A stretch of 64,000 nt of DNA from CADCTB01 sp963768975 (GTDB lineage: Bacteria > Actinomycetota > Acidimicrobiia > Acidimicrobiales > AC-14): NCBI GenBank assembly GCA_963768975.1, contig CAVYKB010000009.1:62001-126000 (forward strand), given 5' to 3'. Both the position numbers and the translations under genes were made by a program. The notes under the pieces were generated by a model that was not told the origin of the DNA, did not search any database, and worked only from the letters and a program-made list of their open reading frames with translations. Below are positions 49,488 through 57,547 of the stretch, one piece after another; positions within the stretch are counted from its first letter, which is position 1, and each line of letters begins with the position of its first letter.

Positions 49488-50729
49488 CTACCGCTCGGGG
49501 ACGACCCTCGCCAGCGCGGCGACCGCCCGGTACGCAGCCTCCGCCGGCCCCAGCTCGTCGGGCCGCAGCAAGTTGGCCATGATCCGCAGCACCCACTCCA
49601 TCAGCGTCCGGGAGTGCATGCCCGTGCCGACCATGGCCCGCATCAGCCGGGGCCGGCCGATGATCTTCACGAACGCCCGGGCCACCTTGAAGTACAGGCC
49701 GTACGTGGCCTGGATCTCCTTCTCGTAGGCCCGCAGCGCCAGGGCGTCGCCCGAGGACAGCGCGGAGTCGAGGTGGAACGCCGCCATGCGGCCGGTCTCG
49801 TAGGCGTAGGCGATGCCCTCGCCGTTGAACGGGTTGATGGCGCCGATGGCGTCGCCGGTGCCGATCCAGGTCGGCCCCGTCCACGGTCCCACGGCCAAGC
49901 CCATGGGCAGGCGCCCGCCGGTGGGAGCCCCGCAGGAGGTCTCGGGGCGGATGCCCCACGCCGAGCACTGGGGCGAGGAGACGAAGGACTCCATCAGCTT
50001 GGTGGTGTTCACCTCCTTCCACTGGCTGAAGGTGGACAGCAAGCCGATCCCGACGTTCACCCGGCCGTCGCCCACCGGGAAGATCCACCCGTACCCGGGG
50101 AGGACGTTGCCGTCCTTGTCCCGGACGTCGAGGTGCGACTCGATCCAGGGCTCGTCGTGACGGTCCGAGGTGAAGTACCCCCGGATGGCCATGCCCTGGG
50201 GCCAGTCGCGGTTGCGGGTGGTGCCGAGCGCCCGACCGAAGCGGGAGTTCGCCCCGTCGGCCACGACGACGTACTTGGCCCGGGCCTCCTTCTTCTCCCC
50301 GGTGGACTTGTCCTTCACAACGGCGCCCCGCACCACCCCGTCGACCAGCACCGGCTCGACCGCCTCGGCGCCCTGCCACAGGGTGGCGCCGGCCTTCTCG
50401 GCCCGGAGCGCCACCGCCTCGTCGAGGTCGTGGCGGGTGACGACATAGCCGTAGCGGGGCATGCCAGGGACGTCCGGCCACTCCAGCTCCAGCTCCATGC
50501 CGAAGGCCACCGAGCGCAGGCCGGTGAAGCGGTGGTGGCGGGCCAGCTGGTCGGCCAGGCCCATGTCGTCGAGCTGGCGGACGGCTCGAGGGGTCAGCCC
50601 GTCGCCGCAGGTCTTCTCCCGGGGGTAGTTCTTCTTCTCGACGACCAGCACGTCGTGGCCGGCCTCGGCCAGCCAGTAGGCGCACGCCGCACCAGACGGC
50701 CCGCCGCCGACCACCAGAACGTCGTGCAT
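49488..50729 (-). CDS. Geranylgeranyl reductase family FAD-dependent oxidoreductase
   Basis: A 413-residue flavoprotein. The FAD motif is VLVVGGGPSGAACAYWLAEA, followed by GDGLTPRAVRQLDDMGLADQ and VVVADGANSRFGRALG. The second FAD motif is WIGTGDAIGAINPFNGEGIA. Members reduce isoprenoid double bonds, for example in menaquinone or lipid side chains. In actinobacteria such genes often sit near nuo genes. The start is ambiguous: three ATG codons occur in a tandem repeat (50729, 50756, 50783), each in frame. I take the innermost, which gives MHDVLVVGGG. Confidence 0.85.
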   Translation of the reverse strand: MHDVLVVGGGPSGAACAYWLAEAGHDVLVVEKKNYPREKTCGDGLTPRAVRQLDDMGLADQLARHHRFTGLRSVAFGMELELEWPDVPGMPRYGYVVTRHDLDEAVALRAEKAGATLWQGAEAVEPVLVDGVVRGAVVKDKSTGEKKEARAKYVVVADGANSRFGRALGTTRNRDWPQGMAIRGYFTSDRHDEPWIESHLDVRDKDGNVLPGYGWIFPVGDGRVNVGIGLLSTFSQWKEVNTTKLMESFVSSPQCSAWGIRPETSCGAPTGGRLPMGLAVGPWTGPTWIGTGDAIGAINPFNGEGIAYAYETGRMAAFHLDSALSSGDALALRAYEKEIQATYGLYFKVARAFVKIIGRPRLMRAMVGTGMHSRTLMEWVLRIMANLLRPDELGPAEAAYRAVAALARVVPER

Positions 50730-50801
50730 GGCACCGCTGCCGGTGACGTCGTGCATGGCACCGCTGCCGGTGACGTCGTGCATGGCACCGCTGCCGGTGA
50801 C
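50721..50801. repeat. Three tandem copies of a 27-bp unit over the reductase start
   Basis: The unit begins GTCGTGCATGGCACCGCTGC and repeats at 50721, 50748 and 50775 with no differences seen, followed by a partial fourth copy. Each unit holds an in-frame ATG on the minus strand and adds nine residues (MHDVTGSGA) to the N-terminus. Copy number could vary by slippage without breaking the frame. Confidence 0.9.
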
Positions 50802-50815
50802 GTCGTGAGTCGCCG

Positions 50816-51457
50816 TTAGAGCTGCTCCCGCACGTACTCGGTGACGGTGATGATCTCCTCGGGGGTCAGCTGGGTGCCGAACGCCGGCATGCCGCCGGAA
50901 GCCGGCCCGCGCTGGCCGCCCGGGCGGCCGGGGTCACCGTAGGGCTGGCCCCGCACGGGGGAGGAGCCCTCGACGATCCACTTGACCATGTCCTCGGGGT
51001 TGGGGAACGTCAGCTTGGTCTCGCCGCCGGACAGCTTCGGGCCGACGCCACCACCGCCGGAGGGGCCGTGGCAGCTGCCGCAGCCGGCCGAGGTGTAAAT
51101 CTGCGGGCCGGTGCGGGGGCCGCCCTCGGCCTCCGGCTCGGCAAAGGCCCCCATGTAAACCATGGCCCAGAAGGGCAGGATGAGCAGGACCGTCATCATC
51201 CACCAGGGGATACCGCTGCGGGGGCCGGTCTCGACTGCGACCACGGGCTCGGGCTCGGTGACGACGGACGTGGCGGTGGCCGCCGCCGCCGGCTGCGGGC
51301 CCGGAGCCTCTGCGGTGGCGACCGACGACGACGCTGCAGTGGCCGCCGGGGCTGCGCCGCCGCCGCCGTCGGCGGCCGGCGCTGCACCGCCGGGCAGGCC
51401 GAGAGCGGCCCGGCGTTGCCGCGAGCGCTCGAGCAGGTACTCGGGAACCTCCGTCAC
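50816..51457 (-). CDS. Membrane-anchored monohaem cytochrome c with shared N-terminal motif
   Basis: A 213-residue protein. The start at GTG 51457 gives MTEVPEYLLERSRQRRAALG, an N-terminal motif also found in the subunit IV gene at 53652. After an Ala/Pro-rich linker comes a membrane helix (about residues 105-130, PWWMMTVLLILPFWAMVYMG) and a class I cytochrome c domain with haem motif CGSCH and a likely Met ligand in GGMPAFG. It probably carries electrons for the respiratory cluster that diverges from it. The downstream stop is close to the tandem repeat. Confidence 0.82.
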   Translation of the reverse strand: MTEVPEYLLERSRQRRAALGLPGGAAPAADGGGGAAPAATAASSSVATAEAPGPQPAAAATATSVVTEPEPVVAVETGPRSGIPWWMMTVLLILPFWAMVYMGAFAEPEAEGGPRTGPQIYTSAGCGSCHGPSGGGGVGPKLSGGETKLTFPNPEDMVKWIVEGSSPVRGQPYGDPGRPGGQRGPASGGMPAFGTQLTPEEIITVTEYVREQL

Positions 51458-51743
51458 GCCACGAATGTACGCGGACAGGCGCCGTTGGCGCCAAGCAGGG
51501 CAAGGCCCATGCCCGGAGGGCACCGCCCCGCGGGCGCCGGAGGCGCCTTCGCCAGGCGGAACAGCAATCCGGCGGCCGGAGGCCGCACGTCGGGTTCTCG
51601 GCGCCATAGCCATGGTGGGAACGTACGGATGCATCCTTCGTCGCCGAAGGCGACTGCCTGGATTGGCCGGGTTCGCCCCGGGCTGCTGAACTAGGAGGGA
51701 CGCGGCAGGCCCGACTCGTGGAGAGGGAGGCCGCTGAGTAGAA
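51458..51743. other. Divergent control region before the respiratory cluster
   Basis: This region separates the cytochrome c gene (minus) from the respiratory genes (plus). I see no protein-like frame in it. It holds several short GC-rich inverted repeats, for example around GCGCCGGAGGCGCC (51535-51548) and TCGCCGAAGGCGA (51640-51652). A TAGAAT hexamer at 51739-51744 looks like a -10 box for the rightward genes; the matching -35 is unclear. Confidence 0.45.
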
Positions 51744-51759
51744 TGTGATCGCGTTCACG
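51744..51759. promoter_or_regulatory. CRP/FNR-type binding site before the respiratory cluster
   Basis: TGTGATCGCGTTCACG matches the CRP-family consensus TGTGA-N6-TCACA in nine of ten conserved positions. It directly follows the TAGAAT box and precedes the AGGAGGTGA ribosome site of the gene at 51773, so a bound regulator would sit at the start of transcription, more fitting for repression. The regulator itself is not in the window. Confidence 0.6.
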
Positions 51760-51772
51760 AGGAGGTGACCCG

Positions 51773-52234
51773 GTGGCTGCGTTCATCAGTTCGATCATCG
51801 CCACGATCGTGATGGTTGCCGTCTGCCTCTACGTCGGCGCCCGCCGGCCGATCGGCACGCCCGTCACCTGGGGCGAGGCCATGGTCGGGGGCGCCTGGGT
51901 GTTCGGCATCATGCTCCTCGTCTACGGCATCGTCCCCCATCAGTGGCTCACCTTCGCCGACAACGAACTGCTCTGGCGGCCCGACAAGCTCCTGGTGGGC
52001 ATCTCCTCCGCCGGCGTGGTGTGGGGGAACGGCGCCAAGGACCTGGGCGGTACCGGTCGGATCCTCATCAACTATCAGGCCATCCGCGACATCATCGCCA
52101 CCGTGATCTACGTCGTCGCCCTGGGTGGCCAGATGTACTTGTGGTCCGTCTGGCAGAAGCGGGGAAGAAAGAAGCCGGGCGATGTGGAAGAGGCTCGCTC
52201 CCGGTTCGGCCGTCCCGTGCTCAGGAAGGCATAG
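51773..52234 (+). CDS. Membrane protein of the b6-type respiratory cluster, function unknown
   Basis: A 153-residue protein with three hydrophobic stretches: residues 1-24, one near 35-55 (VGGAWVFGIMLLVYGIVPHQ) and one near 108-130 (IIATVIYVVALGGQMYLWSV), then a basic tail. I do not recognise the family. It is first in the cluster, with an excellent AGGAGGTGA ribosome site before its GTG at 51773. The ferredoxin gene follows after 10 bases. Its position suggests an accessory subunit of the cytochrome complex. Confidence 0.7.
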   Translation: MAAFISSIIATIVMVAVCLYVGARRPIGTPVTWGEAMVGGAWVFGIMLLVYGIVPHQWLTFADNELLWRPDKLLVGISSAGVVWGNGAKDLGGTGRILINYQAIRDIIATVIYVVALGGQMYLWSVWQKRGRKKPGDVEEARSRFGRPVLRKA

Positions 52235-52244
52235 GTACAACGAC

Positions 52245-52658
52245 ATGGCCAAGAACGACGCAAATCCGCCGATGCCGTCTTTCCCGGGGGGCTACGCCCT
52301 CCAGGAGGTCGAGACCGACTACCTGGCGAAGGCGGTCAAGCCCAAGCAGTTCCTCCACATCGACCAGTCCGAGTGCATCATGTGCGAGGGCTGCGTCGAC
52401 ATCTGCCCGTGGAAGTGCATCCACATGCTCTCCACGGACACCATCTCTGAGTCACTGAACACCAGCGCCCCGGGCGAGGACCCGGACGACCACGTGGTTT
52501 TCATCGTCGACGAGGACGTCTGCACCCGCTGCGGGCTCTGCGTCGACCGCTGCCCCACCGGCGTCATCATCATGGGCAAGGCCGGCGTGGCGGCCAAGGA
52601 CGGCGACGCCCACCAGCGCGACGAGAAGCACGGCTACGCCTACGGGATGCGTTTCTAG
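52245..52658 (+). CDS. 2[4Fe-4S] ferredoxin-like protein
   Basis: A 137-residue iron-sulfur protein with two cluster motifs: CIMCEGCVDICPWKC and CTRCGLCVDRCPTG, 40-50 residues apart. A 40-residue N-terminal extension and an acidic insert between the motifs (TSAPGEDPDDHVVF) are longer than in simple ferredoxins. It sits between a membrane protein and cytochrome b, so it may feed electrons into or take them from the quinol complex. The ATG at 52245 has a weak ribosome site (AGGAAGG further upstream). Confidence 0.85.
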   Translation: MAKNDANPPMPSFPGGYALQEVETDYLAKAVKPKQFLHIDQSECIMCEGCVDICPWKCIHMLSTDTISESLNTSAPGEDPDDHVVFIVDEDVCTRCGLCVDRCPTGVIIMGKAGVAAKDGDAHQRDEKHGYAYGMRF

Positions 52659-52706
52659 GCCAATGGATTTGCGTCTCCAGTCCCGGGTGTCTAGAGAAGG
52701 GCCAGA

Positions 52707-53507
52707 ATGGCAAGGCGAGTAGACGGCAACGGGAACGGCAACGGGCATCGTGCGAGCCCGGCCGAGCGCCTTGCCGAGGTAGGAGAGAAGGTCCGGGGCT
52801 CACAGGCGTGGGCGTCGATCTTCCGTCCCGGTTCCATCTTCCGGAAGGGCTACACCGACAGCCCCAGGAACCGGTCCTACGTCATCATGAACAGCCTCAT
52901 CTACCACCTGCACCCGGTAAAGGTGAAGCGCCACGCGGTGAAGGTCAGCTACACGCTGTGCCTAGGCGGCCTCTCGTTCTTCCTGTTCCTGCTGCTGACC
53001 GTCACCGGCATCTTCCTGATGTTCTTCTACCGGCCGACCACGGCACAGGCCTGGGCCGACATCGAGACGCTGGAGACCTCGATCACCTTCGGGCTCCTGA
53101 TCCGGAACATGCACCGGTGGGCGGCGCACCTCATGGTCCTCAGCGTGTTCCTGCACATGTCGCGGGTCTTCTACCACGGGGCCTACAAGCCGCCCCGGGA
53201 ATTCAACTGGGTCATCGGCGTGATCCTGCTCACCCTCACCCTGCTGCTGTCGTTCACCGGCTACCTGTTGCCGTGGGACCAGCTGGCCCTGTGGGCGGTG
53301 ACCGTGGGCACGAACATGATGGGCTACACACCAGTCTTCGGCGAACAGGTGCGCTTCGTCCTGCTCGGAGGCGTGGAGATCGGCGGGGAAACCTTGCTCC
53401 GATGGTACGTACTCCATGTACTCATGTTGCCTTTCGTGATCGTGATCTTCATGGCCATCCACTTCTGGCGTGTCCGCAAGGACGGCGGAATTTCGGGCCC
53501 CCTGTGA
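52707..53507 (+). CDS. Cytochrome b of b6 type (N-terminal four-helix subunit)
   Basis: A 266-residue protein with four membrane helices. It carries both haem b sites: His136 and His150 in the second helix (13 residues between) and His237 and His252 in the fourth (14 between). The 14-residue gap is the mark of cytochrome b6, where bc1-type cytochrome b has 13. The protein ends after helix D, and the C-terminal part is a separate gene (53652). The first 55 residues are a soluble extension. It oxidises quinol (probably menaquinol) together with the Rieske protein. Confidence 0.92.
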   Translation: MARRVDGNGNGNGHRASPAERLAEVGEKVRGSQAWASIFRPGSIFRKGYTDSPRNRSYVIMNSLIYHLHPVKVKRHAVKVSYTLCLGGLSFFLFLLLTVTGIFLMFFYRPTTAQAWADIETLETSITFGLLIRNMHRWAAHLMVLSVFLHMSRVFYHGAYKPPREFNWVIGVILLTLTLLLSFTGYLLPWDQLALWAVTVGTNMMGYTPVFGEQVRFVLLGGVEIGGETLLRWYVLHVLMLPFVIVIFMAIHFWRVRKDGGISGPL

Positions 53508-53549
53508 TTTCGTACTCGCTGACGCTCGTCCGAGGCAGTTGCGCTCCAG

Positions 53550-53587
53550 CCGACCGGCGGAGCCGGTCGGCCTCCGCCGTTCTTTTT
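53550..53587 (+). terminator. Terminator- or attenuator-like hairpin between cytochrome b6 and subunit IV
   Basis: Perfect 8-bp arms CCGACCGG (53550-53557) and CCGGTCGG (53563-53570) with loop CGGAG, then ten bases later the T-run TCTTTTT (53581-53587). It lies within an operon whose products must be made together, so partial termination or mRNA processing is likely. Confidence 0.55.
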
Positions 53588-53651
53588 GGCCGCCAGCCGA
53601 TGGAGGCCGCCTCTGGCGGCGCTCGCCGGCCGGCGGCGATTGGAGGTCTCT

Positions 53652-54422
53652 GTGGCTGAGGTCCCCGAACACCTTTTGAAGCGGTCCGCAGAGCGGCGGG
53701 CTGCGCTCGGCGCGCCTCCTGCCGGCGGTGCCGCCGCTGGTGGGGCGGAGGCCTCTGACGTCACCGGCGACGACGGTGGGAAGATCCCCGCCAGCCTGCT
53801 GGCTCGGAGCGCGGCGGCCAAGGAAGCCGCTGGCGCCGCGACGCCGGCCACCACCGGTGCCGCAGCCACCGCAGCGGCGGCCACCGCGGTGGCCACTGCG
53901 CCGGCGCCCGTCGCCAAGGGCCCCGAAGGTCACACCCAGCGCCTGCTCACGGTCGTCAAGGCCGGGTCCATCCAGGACGTCAAGGCCACGCCCACCGACA
54001 AGGTGCACACCTGGCCCCACCTGCTCATCGGCGAGTTCATCGCCTGCTTGGCCTGCAGCGCCTTCCTGCTGGTGTTCTCCGCCGTCGTGAATGCACCGTT
54101 CCTGGCCGCCGCCAACTTCAACTTCACGCCCAACCCCTCCAAGGCGCCCTGGTACTTCCTGGGCCTCCAGGAGCTGCTGACCATGTTCCACCCGATGGTC
54201 GCCGGCGTGACGATCCCCGGTATCGGCATCTTCGGCCTCATGCTGGCTCCGTACATAGACAAGAACCCCAGCCAGAAGCCCGAGGACCGCAAGTTCGCCA
54301 TCTCCCTCTTCACCGCCTTCTTCATGTTCTGGGCCGTCCTCGTCATCATCGGCACGCTCTTCCGTGGCCCCGGGTTCAACTTCACGTTCCCGTGGCGTGA
54401 CGGCGTTTTCTTCGACCTGTAA
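53652..54422 (+). CDS. Subunit IV-like C-terminal part of cytochrome b with repeated N-terminal motif
   Basis: A 256-residue protein. Residues 2-19 read AEVPEHLLKRSAERRAALG, and the pattern recurs as KIPASLLARSAAAKEAAG, followed by an Ala-rich linker. The membrane part (about 110-250) has three helices like cytochrome b6f subunit IV. KAPWYFLGLQELLTMFHP stands in place of PEWY at the quinol site, lacking its Glu. GGAGGT precedes the GTG at 53652. It completes the cytochrome b formed with the gene at 52707. Confidence 0.85.
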   Translation: MAEVPEHLLKRSAERRAALGAPPAGGAAAGGAEASDVTGDDGGKIPASLLARSAAAKEAAGAATPATTGAAATAAAATAVATAPAPVAKGPEGHTQRLLTVVKAGSIQDVKATPTDKVHTWPHLLIGEFIACLACSAFLLVFSAVVNAPFLAAANFNFTPNPSKAPWYFLGLQELLTMFHPMVAGVTIPGIGIFGLMLAPYIDKNPSQKPEDRKFAISLFTAFFMFWAVLVIIGTLFRGPGFNFTFPWRDGVFFDL

Positions 54423-54440
54423 GCCTTTCTAGGAGCCCTG

Positions 54441-55313
54441 TTGGACAGCAGCATCATCTTTCTCCTGGCGATCGTGGCCCTCCTGGGGCTCATGTTCGTG
54501 TTCCTCTTCGCCACGTCCCGCCGGCGCGACGCCGAGCGCGCTGCCGACGCGGCTCCGAGCATCGAGGAACGGGCCGAGATGGCCACCGCCAACCTCCCGG
54601 TGCCGGTCGGCCATGCCTCCGCTTCCGGCCGGGAGCTGGAGCGGGCCGCAGCCCTCGAGCGCCGCGGCTCCCAGGTGGCCACGCCCGACGCCCCGCCGGC
54701 GCCGGTGCCGGCTCCCCTCGACGAGGAGGCCCTCGGCGTCACCCGCCGCCAGGTTCTCAACCGGGGCATCATCGGCACCTTCACGCTGACGCTCACCGGC
54801 TTTGGCGCGGCCTGTGTCGCCATGCTCTGGCCGTCGCTCTCCGGCGGTTTCGGCTCCAAGATACGCGTCGGCAAGTTCGACGAGATCATGGATGAGATCG
54901 CCGACAAAAAGGAGCCCTTCTACGTCGGTGCCGGCCGCACGTACATCAACCCCTACCCGAAGGAGGGTGTGGCCGCGGCCACCAACGTCGCCGCCTACGC
55001 CGCCGTGGTCGAGGGCTACGAGCAGGGCGTGGTCGCCCTCTACCAGAAGTGCCCCCACCTGGGATGCCGGGTGCCGTGGTGCCAGACGTCGCAGTGGTAC
55101 GAGTGCCCGTGCCACGGCTCGCAGTACAACCGGGTGGGCGAGAAGAAGGGCGGCCCCGCTCCTCGCGGCATGGACCGGTTCGCAGCAACGGTCGAGAACG
55201 GCATCATCGTCGTCGACACCGGCACGGTGATCCCCGGTCCCCCGATCGGGACCAACACGACTGGACAGGAGGCCGAGGGCCCCAACTGCATCGGTGCTGT
55301 CTCCGAGCACTGA
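54441..55313 (+). CDS. Rieske iron-sulfur subunit of the cytochrome complex
   Basis: A 290-residue protein. An N-terminal helix (residues 4-25) is followed by a charged linker and a second helix (about 113-135, GIIGTFTLTLTGFGAACVAM), then the Rieske domain. Cluster ligands and disulfide cysteines are in CPHLGC and CPCHGS. It takes one electron from quinol and passes it to cytochrome c. The TTG start at 54441 has TAGGAG upstream. The next gene begins two bases after its stop. Confidence 0.93.
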   Translation: MDSSIIFLLAIVALLGLMFVFLFATSRRRDAERAADAAPSIEERAEMATANLPVPVGHASASGRELERAAALERRGSQVATPDAPPAPVPAPLDEEALGVTRRQVLNRGIIGTFTLTLTGFGAACVAMLWPSLSGGFGSKIRVGKFDEIMDEIADKKEPFYVGAGRTYINPYPKEGVAAATNVAAYAAVVEGYEQGVVALYQKCPHLGCRVPWCQTSQWYECPCHGSQYNRVGEKKGGPAPRGMDRFAATVENGIIVVDTGTVIPGPPIGTNTTGQEAEGPNCIGAVSEH

Positions 55314-55314
55314 T

Positions 55315-56319
55315 GTGACCAGCCTGCTCGCAGTCTCCTCCCAGCAGCGGATCGGCCTCGCCGTTGTGCTGGTCATGCTCATCGGGTGGGTCATCTACCT
55401 GATCAGCGCGTCCCGGCGCACGTACCAACCGGGGTCCGAGCTCTCGACCGCCCCCAACCGGAAGCCGTATTTCGACGACGAGGCCATGGAGGGCAAGCGA
55501 CTCACCCGGTACCTGTGGTGGGCCTTCGCCATGCTGGCCATCTGTGCTGTCGGGCTACCCGCCTACTGGGTGCGTGAGCCATTCCGGCAGGTTGGTGGCG
55601 GCCTCGATCGGGGCACCGCCTGGTTCGAGGAGGAGGAGGTGAAGCGGGGGAAGTGGTACTACGAGAACTCTCCCGGCGACCCGCCGACGCCTCGCGAGCC
55701 GCACTACGGGTGTGAGGGCTGCCATGGCAAGGAGGGCATCGGCGGGGTGGCCGCGTTCACCCTTACCGACCCCGCCAACCCTGATGCCCTTCCCCAGCAG
55801 GTGCAGTGGGTCGCCCCGGCGCTCAACACCGTGATGCTGCGGTTCCGGCCCGAAGAGGTAAAGCAGATCCTGGTCTACGGCCGGGCCGGCACCCCGATGC
55901 CGCCATGGGGTATCGAGGGCGGCGGCGCATTGAACGACCAGCAGATCGAGGACCTGATCGCCTACCTCGACCACATCAAGCTCAACCCCTCGAAGGTCAA
56001 GGAGGCCAACCTAAAAGAGTTCGGCACCGACGGACAGAAGCTGTTCGAAGGTTTCTGCGCCCGCTGCCACACCCAGGGTGCCTCCTACGGGCGGCCGACC
56101 GTCCAGGGTGGCGGTGCGCTCGGTCCCGCCCTCACCGGCGGCGCCACGTTGCGGCAGTTCCCCACGGTCGAGCAACACACGGCCTGGGTTGCCGAGACCG
56201 GCGAGTTCGGCGAGCAGTACGGCCAGCGCGGTATCAGCTCCGGCCGCATGCCCTACTTCGGCGACATGCTGACCGAGGAACAGATCAAGGCCATCGTCGA
56301 CTACGAGCGCACCCTATGA
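55315..56319 (+). CDS. Dihaem membrane cytochrome c
   Basis: A 334-residue protein with two N-terminal helices (about residues 10-30 and 65-85) and two cytochrome c domains. Haem motifs are CEGCH and CARCH, with Met ligands likely in TPMPPWG and GRMPYFG. It probably accepts electrons from the Rieske protein, like the dihaem QcrC of actinobacteria, though the arrangement is different. The GTG at 55315 gives a start two bases after the Rieske stop. It overlaps the next gene by 4 nt (ATGA). Confidence 0.88.
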   Translation: MTSLLAVSSQQRIGLAVVLVMLIGWVIYLISASRRTYQPGSELSTAPNRKPYFDDEAMEGKRLTRYLWWAFAMLAICAVGLPAYWVREPFRQVGGGLDRGTAWFEEEEVKRGKWYYENSPGDPPTPREPHYGCEGCHGKEGIGGVAAFTLTDPANPDALPQQVQWVAPALNTVMLRFRPEEVKQILVYGRAGTPMPPWGIEGGGALNDQQIEDLIAYLDHIKLNPSKVKEANLKEFGTDGQKLFEGFCARCHTQGASYGRPTVQGGGALGPALTGGATLRQFPTVEQHTAWVAETGEFGEQYGQRGISSGRMPYFGDMLTEEQIKAIVDYERTL

Positions 56320-57068
56320 GCGACACCCTGCATTTCGCCCTCAGTTGGAACCCTCAGGTGCGAGGCGGGCTCTACGTGCTCATCTCCGTCATCGTCCTCT
56401 GCGGCTCCGGCGCGCTCATCCTCGGCACGAACCTCGGTGCCCGTCTCGGCTTCCAGGCGGCGGCCGCAGGGCTCACGGGGTTCTTCGTGGTCATCGGTGC
56501 TACTTGGTGGGTGTACGGGATCGGCCCGATCGGGAAGGCGCCGACCTGGGTGCCGCGGTTCGAGGTCGGAGGTGACCTCGGCCAGGTGGACAGCCAGATT
56601 CTCGAAGACTTCCCTCGGCGATGGAAAGAGCTTGAGATCGACGATCCGGCGGTTTCCGACGCCCTGCCCGTCTCCGACGGAGCGCTCACCGGTGGCGAGG
56701 AGGGCGGCGGGTTCTTCGACAGCCCGGCCGACTACCTCCCCGTCGCCGCCTTCGAGAAGGGCGGGGAGACCTACGGCCCATTCGGGGTGCTGAACTTCCG
56801 GCCTTTCGACCTTTGGCACAAGACCCACTACCTCATCGTCCAGGTGAAGCCGGTGGTGCCCCAGGAGACCGTCCCCGGCGCCGCCCCGCCGCGGCCTCGG
56901 GCCGACGACAACGCCACCCCGGTCTCGGTGGTCATGGTGCGCGACCTCGGGAGCCTGCGGTTGAACCCCGCGGTGTTCACCATCGCCTCCGCCTTGCTCT
57001 TCGGGCTCCTCGTCTACCAGCTCCACACCCGGGACAAGGAGCTCATGGCGCTGAGGGCGAAGGAGTAG
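56316..57068 (+). CDS. Membrane protein in the respiratory cluster, function unknown
   Basis: A 250-residue protein with two N-terminal helices (VLISVIVLCGSGALILGTNL and GLTGFFVVIGATWWVYGIGP), a central soluble part rich in acidic residues and a third helix near residues 215-235. It matches no enzyme I know. The 4-nt overlap with the dihaem cytochrome gene and its place before nuoA argue for a role in the respiratory complex, perhaps as a scaffold or extra subunit. Confidence 0.7.
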   Translation: MSDTLHFALSWNPQVRGGLYVLISVIVLCGSGALILGTNLGARLGFQAAAAGLTGFFVVIGATWWVYGIGPIGKAPTWVPRFEVGGDLGQVDSQILEDFPRRWKELEIDDPAVSDALPVSDGALTGGEEGGGFFDSPADYLPVAAFEKGGETYGPFGVLNFRPFDLWHKTHYLIVQVKPVVPQETVPGAAPPRPRADDNATPVSVVMVRDLGSLRLNPAVFTIASALLFGLLVYQLHTRDKELMALRAKE

Positions 57069-57085
57069 GCTCAGGGCCGACGCCC

Positions 57086-57547
57086 GTGGCCCAGTACCTG
57101 CCGATCCTCGTGATGCTGATCCTGGCGACGCTGTTCGCCGGGCTCTCCATAGTTGCGTCCAAGATCCTCGGGCCGAAGAAGCCCACCCTGGCCAAGTCGG
57201 CTCCCTATGAGTGCGGCATCGTGCCCGACAGGGAACCGGCCGAGCGTTTCCCGGTGCGCTTCTACCTGGTGGCGATGATCTTCATCATCTTCGACATCGA
57301 GATCATCTTCATCTACCCGTGGGCGGTGATCTTCCGCCAGCTGGGCGCTTTCGGCCTGTGGGAGATGATGATCTTCGCCGCCGCCGTCTTCGTGTCGTTC
57401 ATCTACCTGATCGGCAACGGGGCGCTGAACTGGGGCCCGGTCAAGCAGCTCACCGCCCTGGTTGACCCGCGCCGCACCACCGAGTCCACCGTCCGGCGGG
57501 TGGGGGCCGAGGGCCGCCAGGCGCCGGCCGAGCAGGGAGCGGCCTGA
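57086..57547 (+). CDS. nuoA: NADH-quinone oxidoreductase subunit A
   Basis: A 153-residue membrane subunit of complex I with three helices. The conserved region SAPYECGIVPDREPAERFPV and FYLVAMIFIIFDIEIIFIYP match NuoA. The C-terminal tail (about 35 residues) is longer than usual. The GTG at 57086 begins the protein after a 17-base gap and it shares one base with nuoB. The remaining nuo genes do not follow. Confidence 0.93.
   Translation: MAQYLPILVMLILATLFAGLSIVASKILGPKKPTLAKSAPYECGIVPDREPAERFPVRFYLVAMIFIIFDIEIIFIYPWAVIFRQLGAFGLWEMMIFAAAVFVSFIYLIGNGALNWGPVKQLTALVDPRRTTESTVRRVGAEGRQAPAEQGAA

Noticed and set aside
50721..50801. CRISPR-like repeat
   Set aside because: The units are directly adjacent with no spacers and code in frame, so it is a coding tandem repeat.
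53508..53651. N-terminal extension of subunit IV from 53586
   Set aside because: The extra residues come from the hairpin region; the GTG at 53652 has GGAGGT and gives the motif shared with the cytochrome c.
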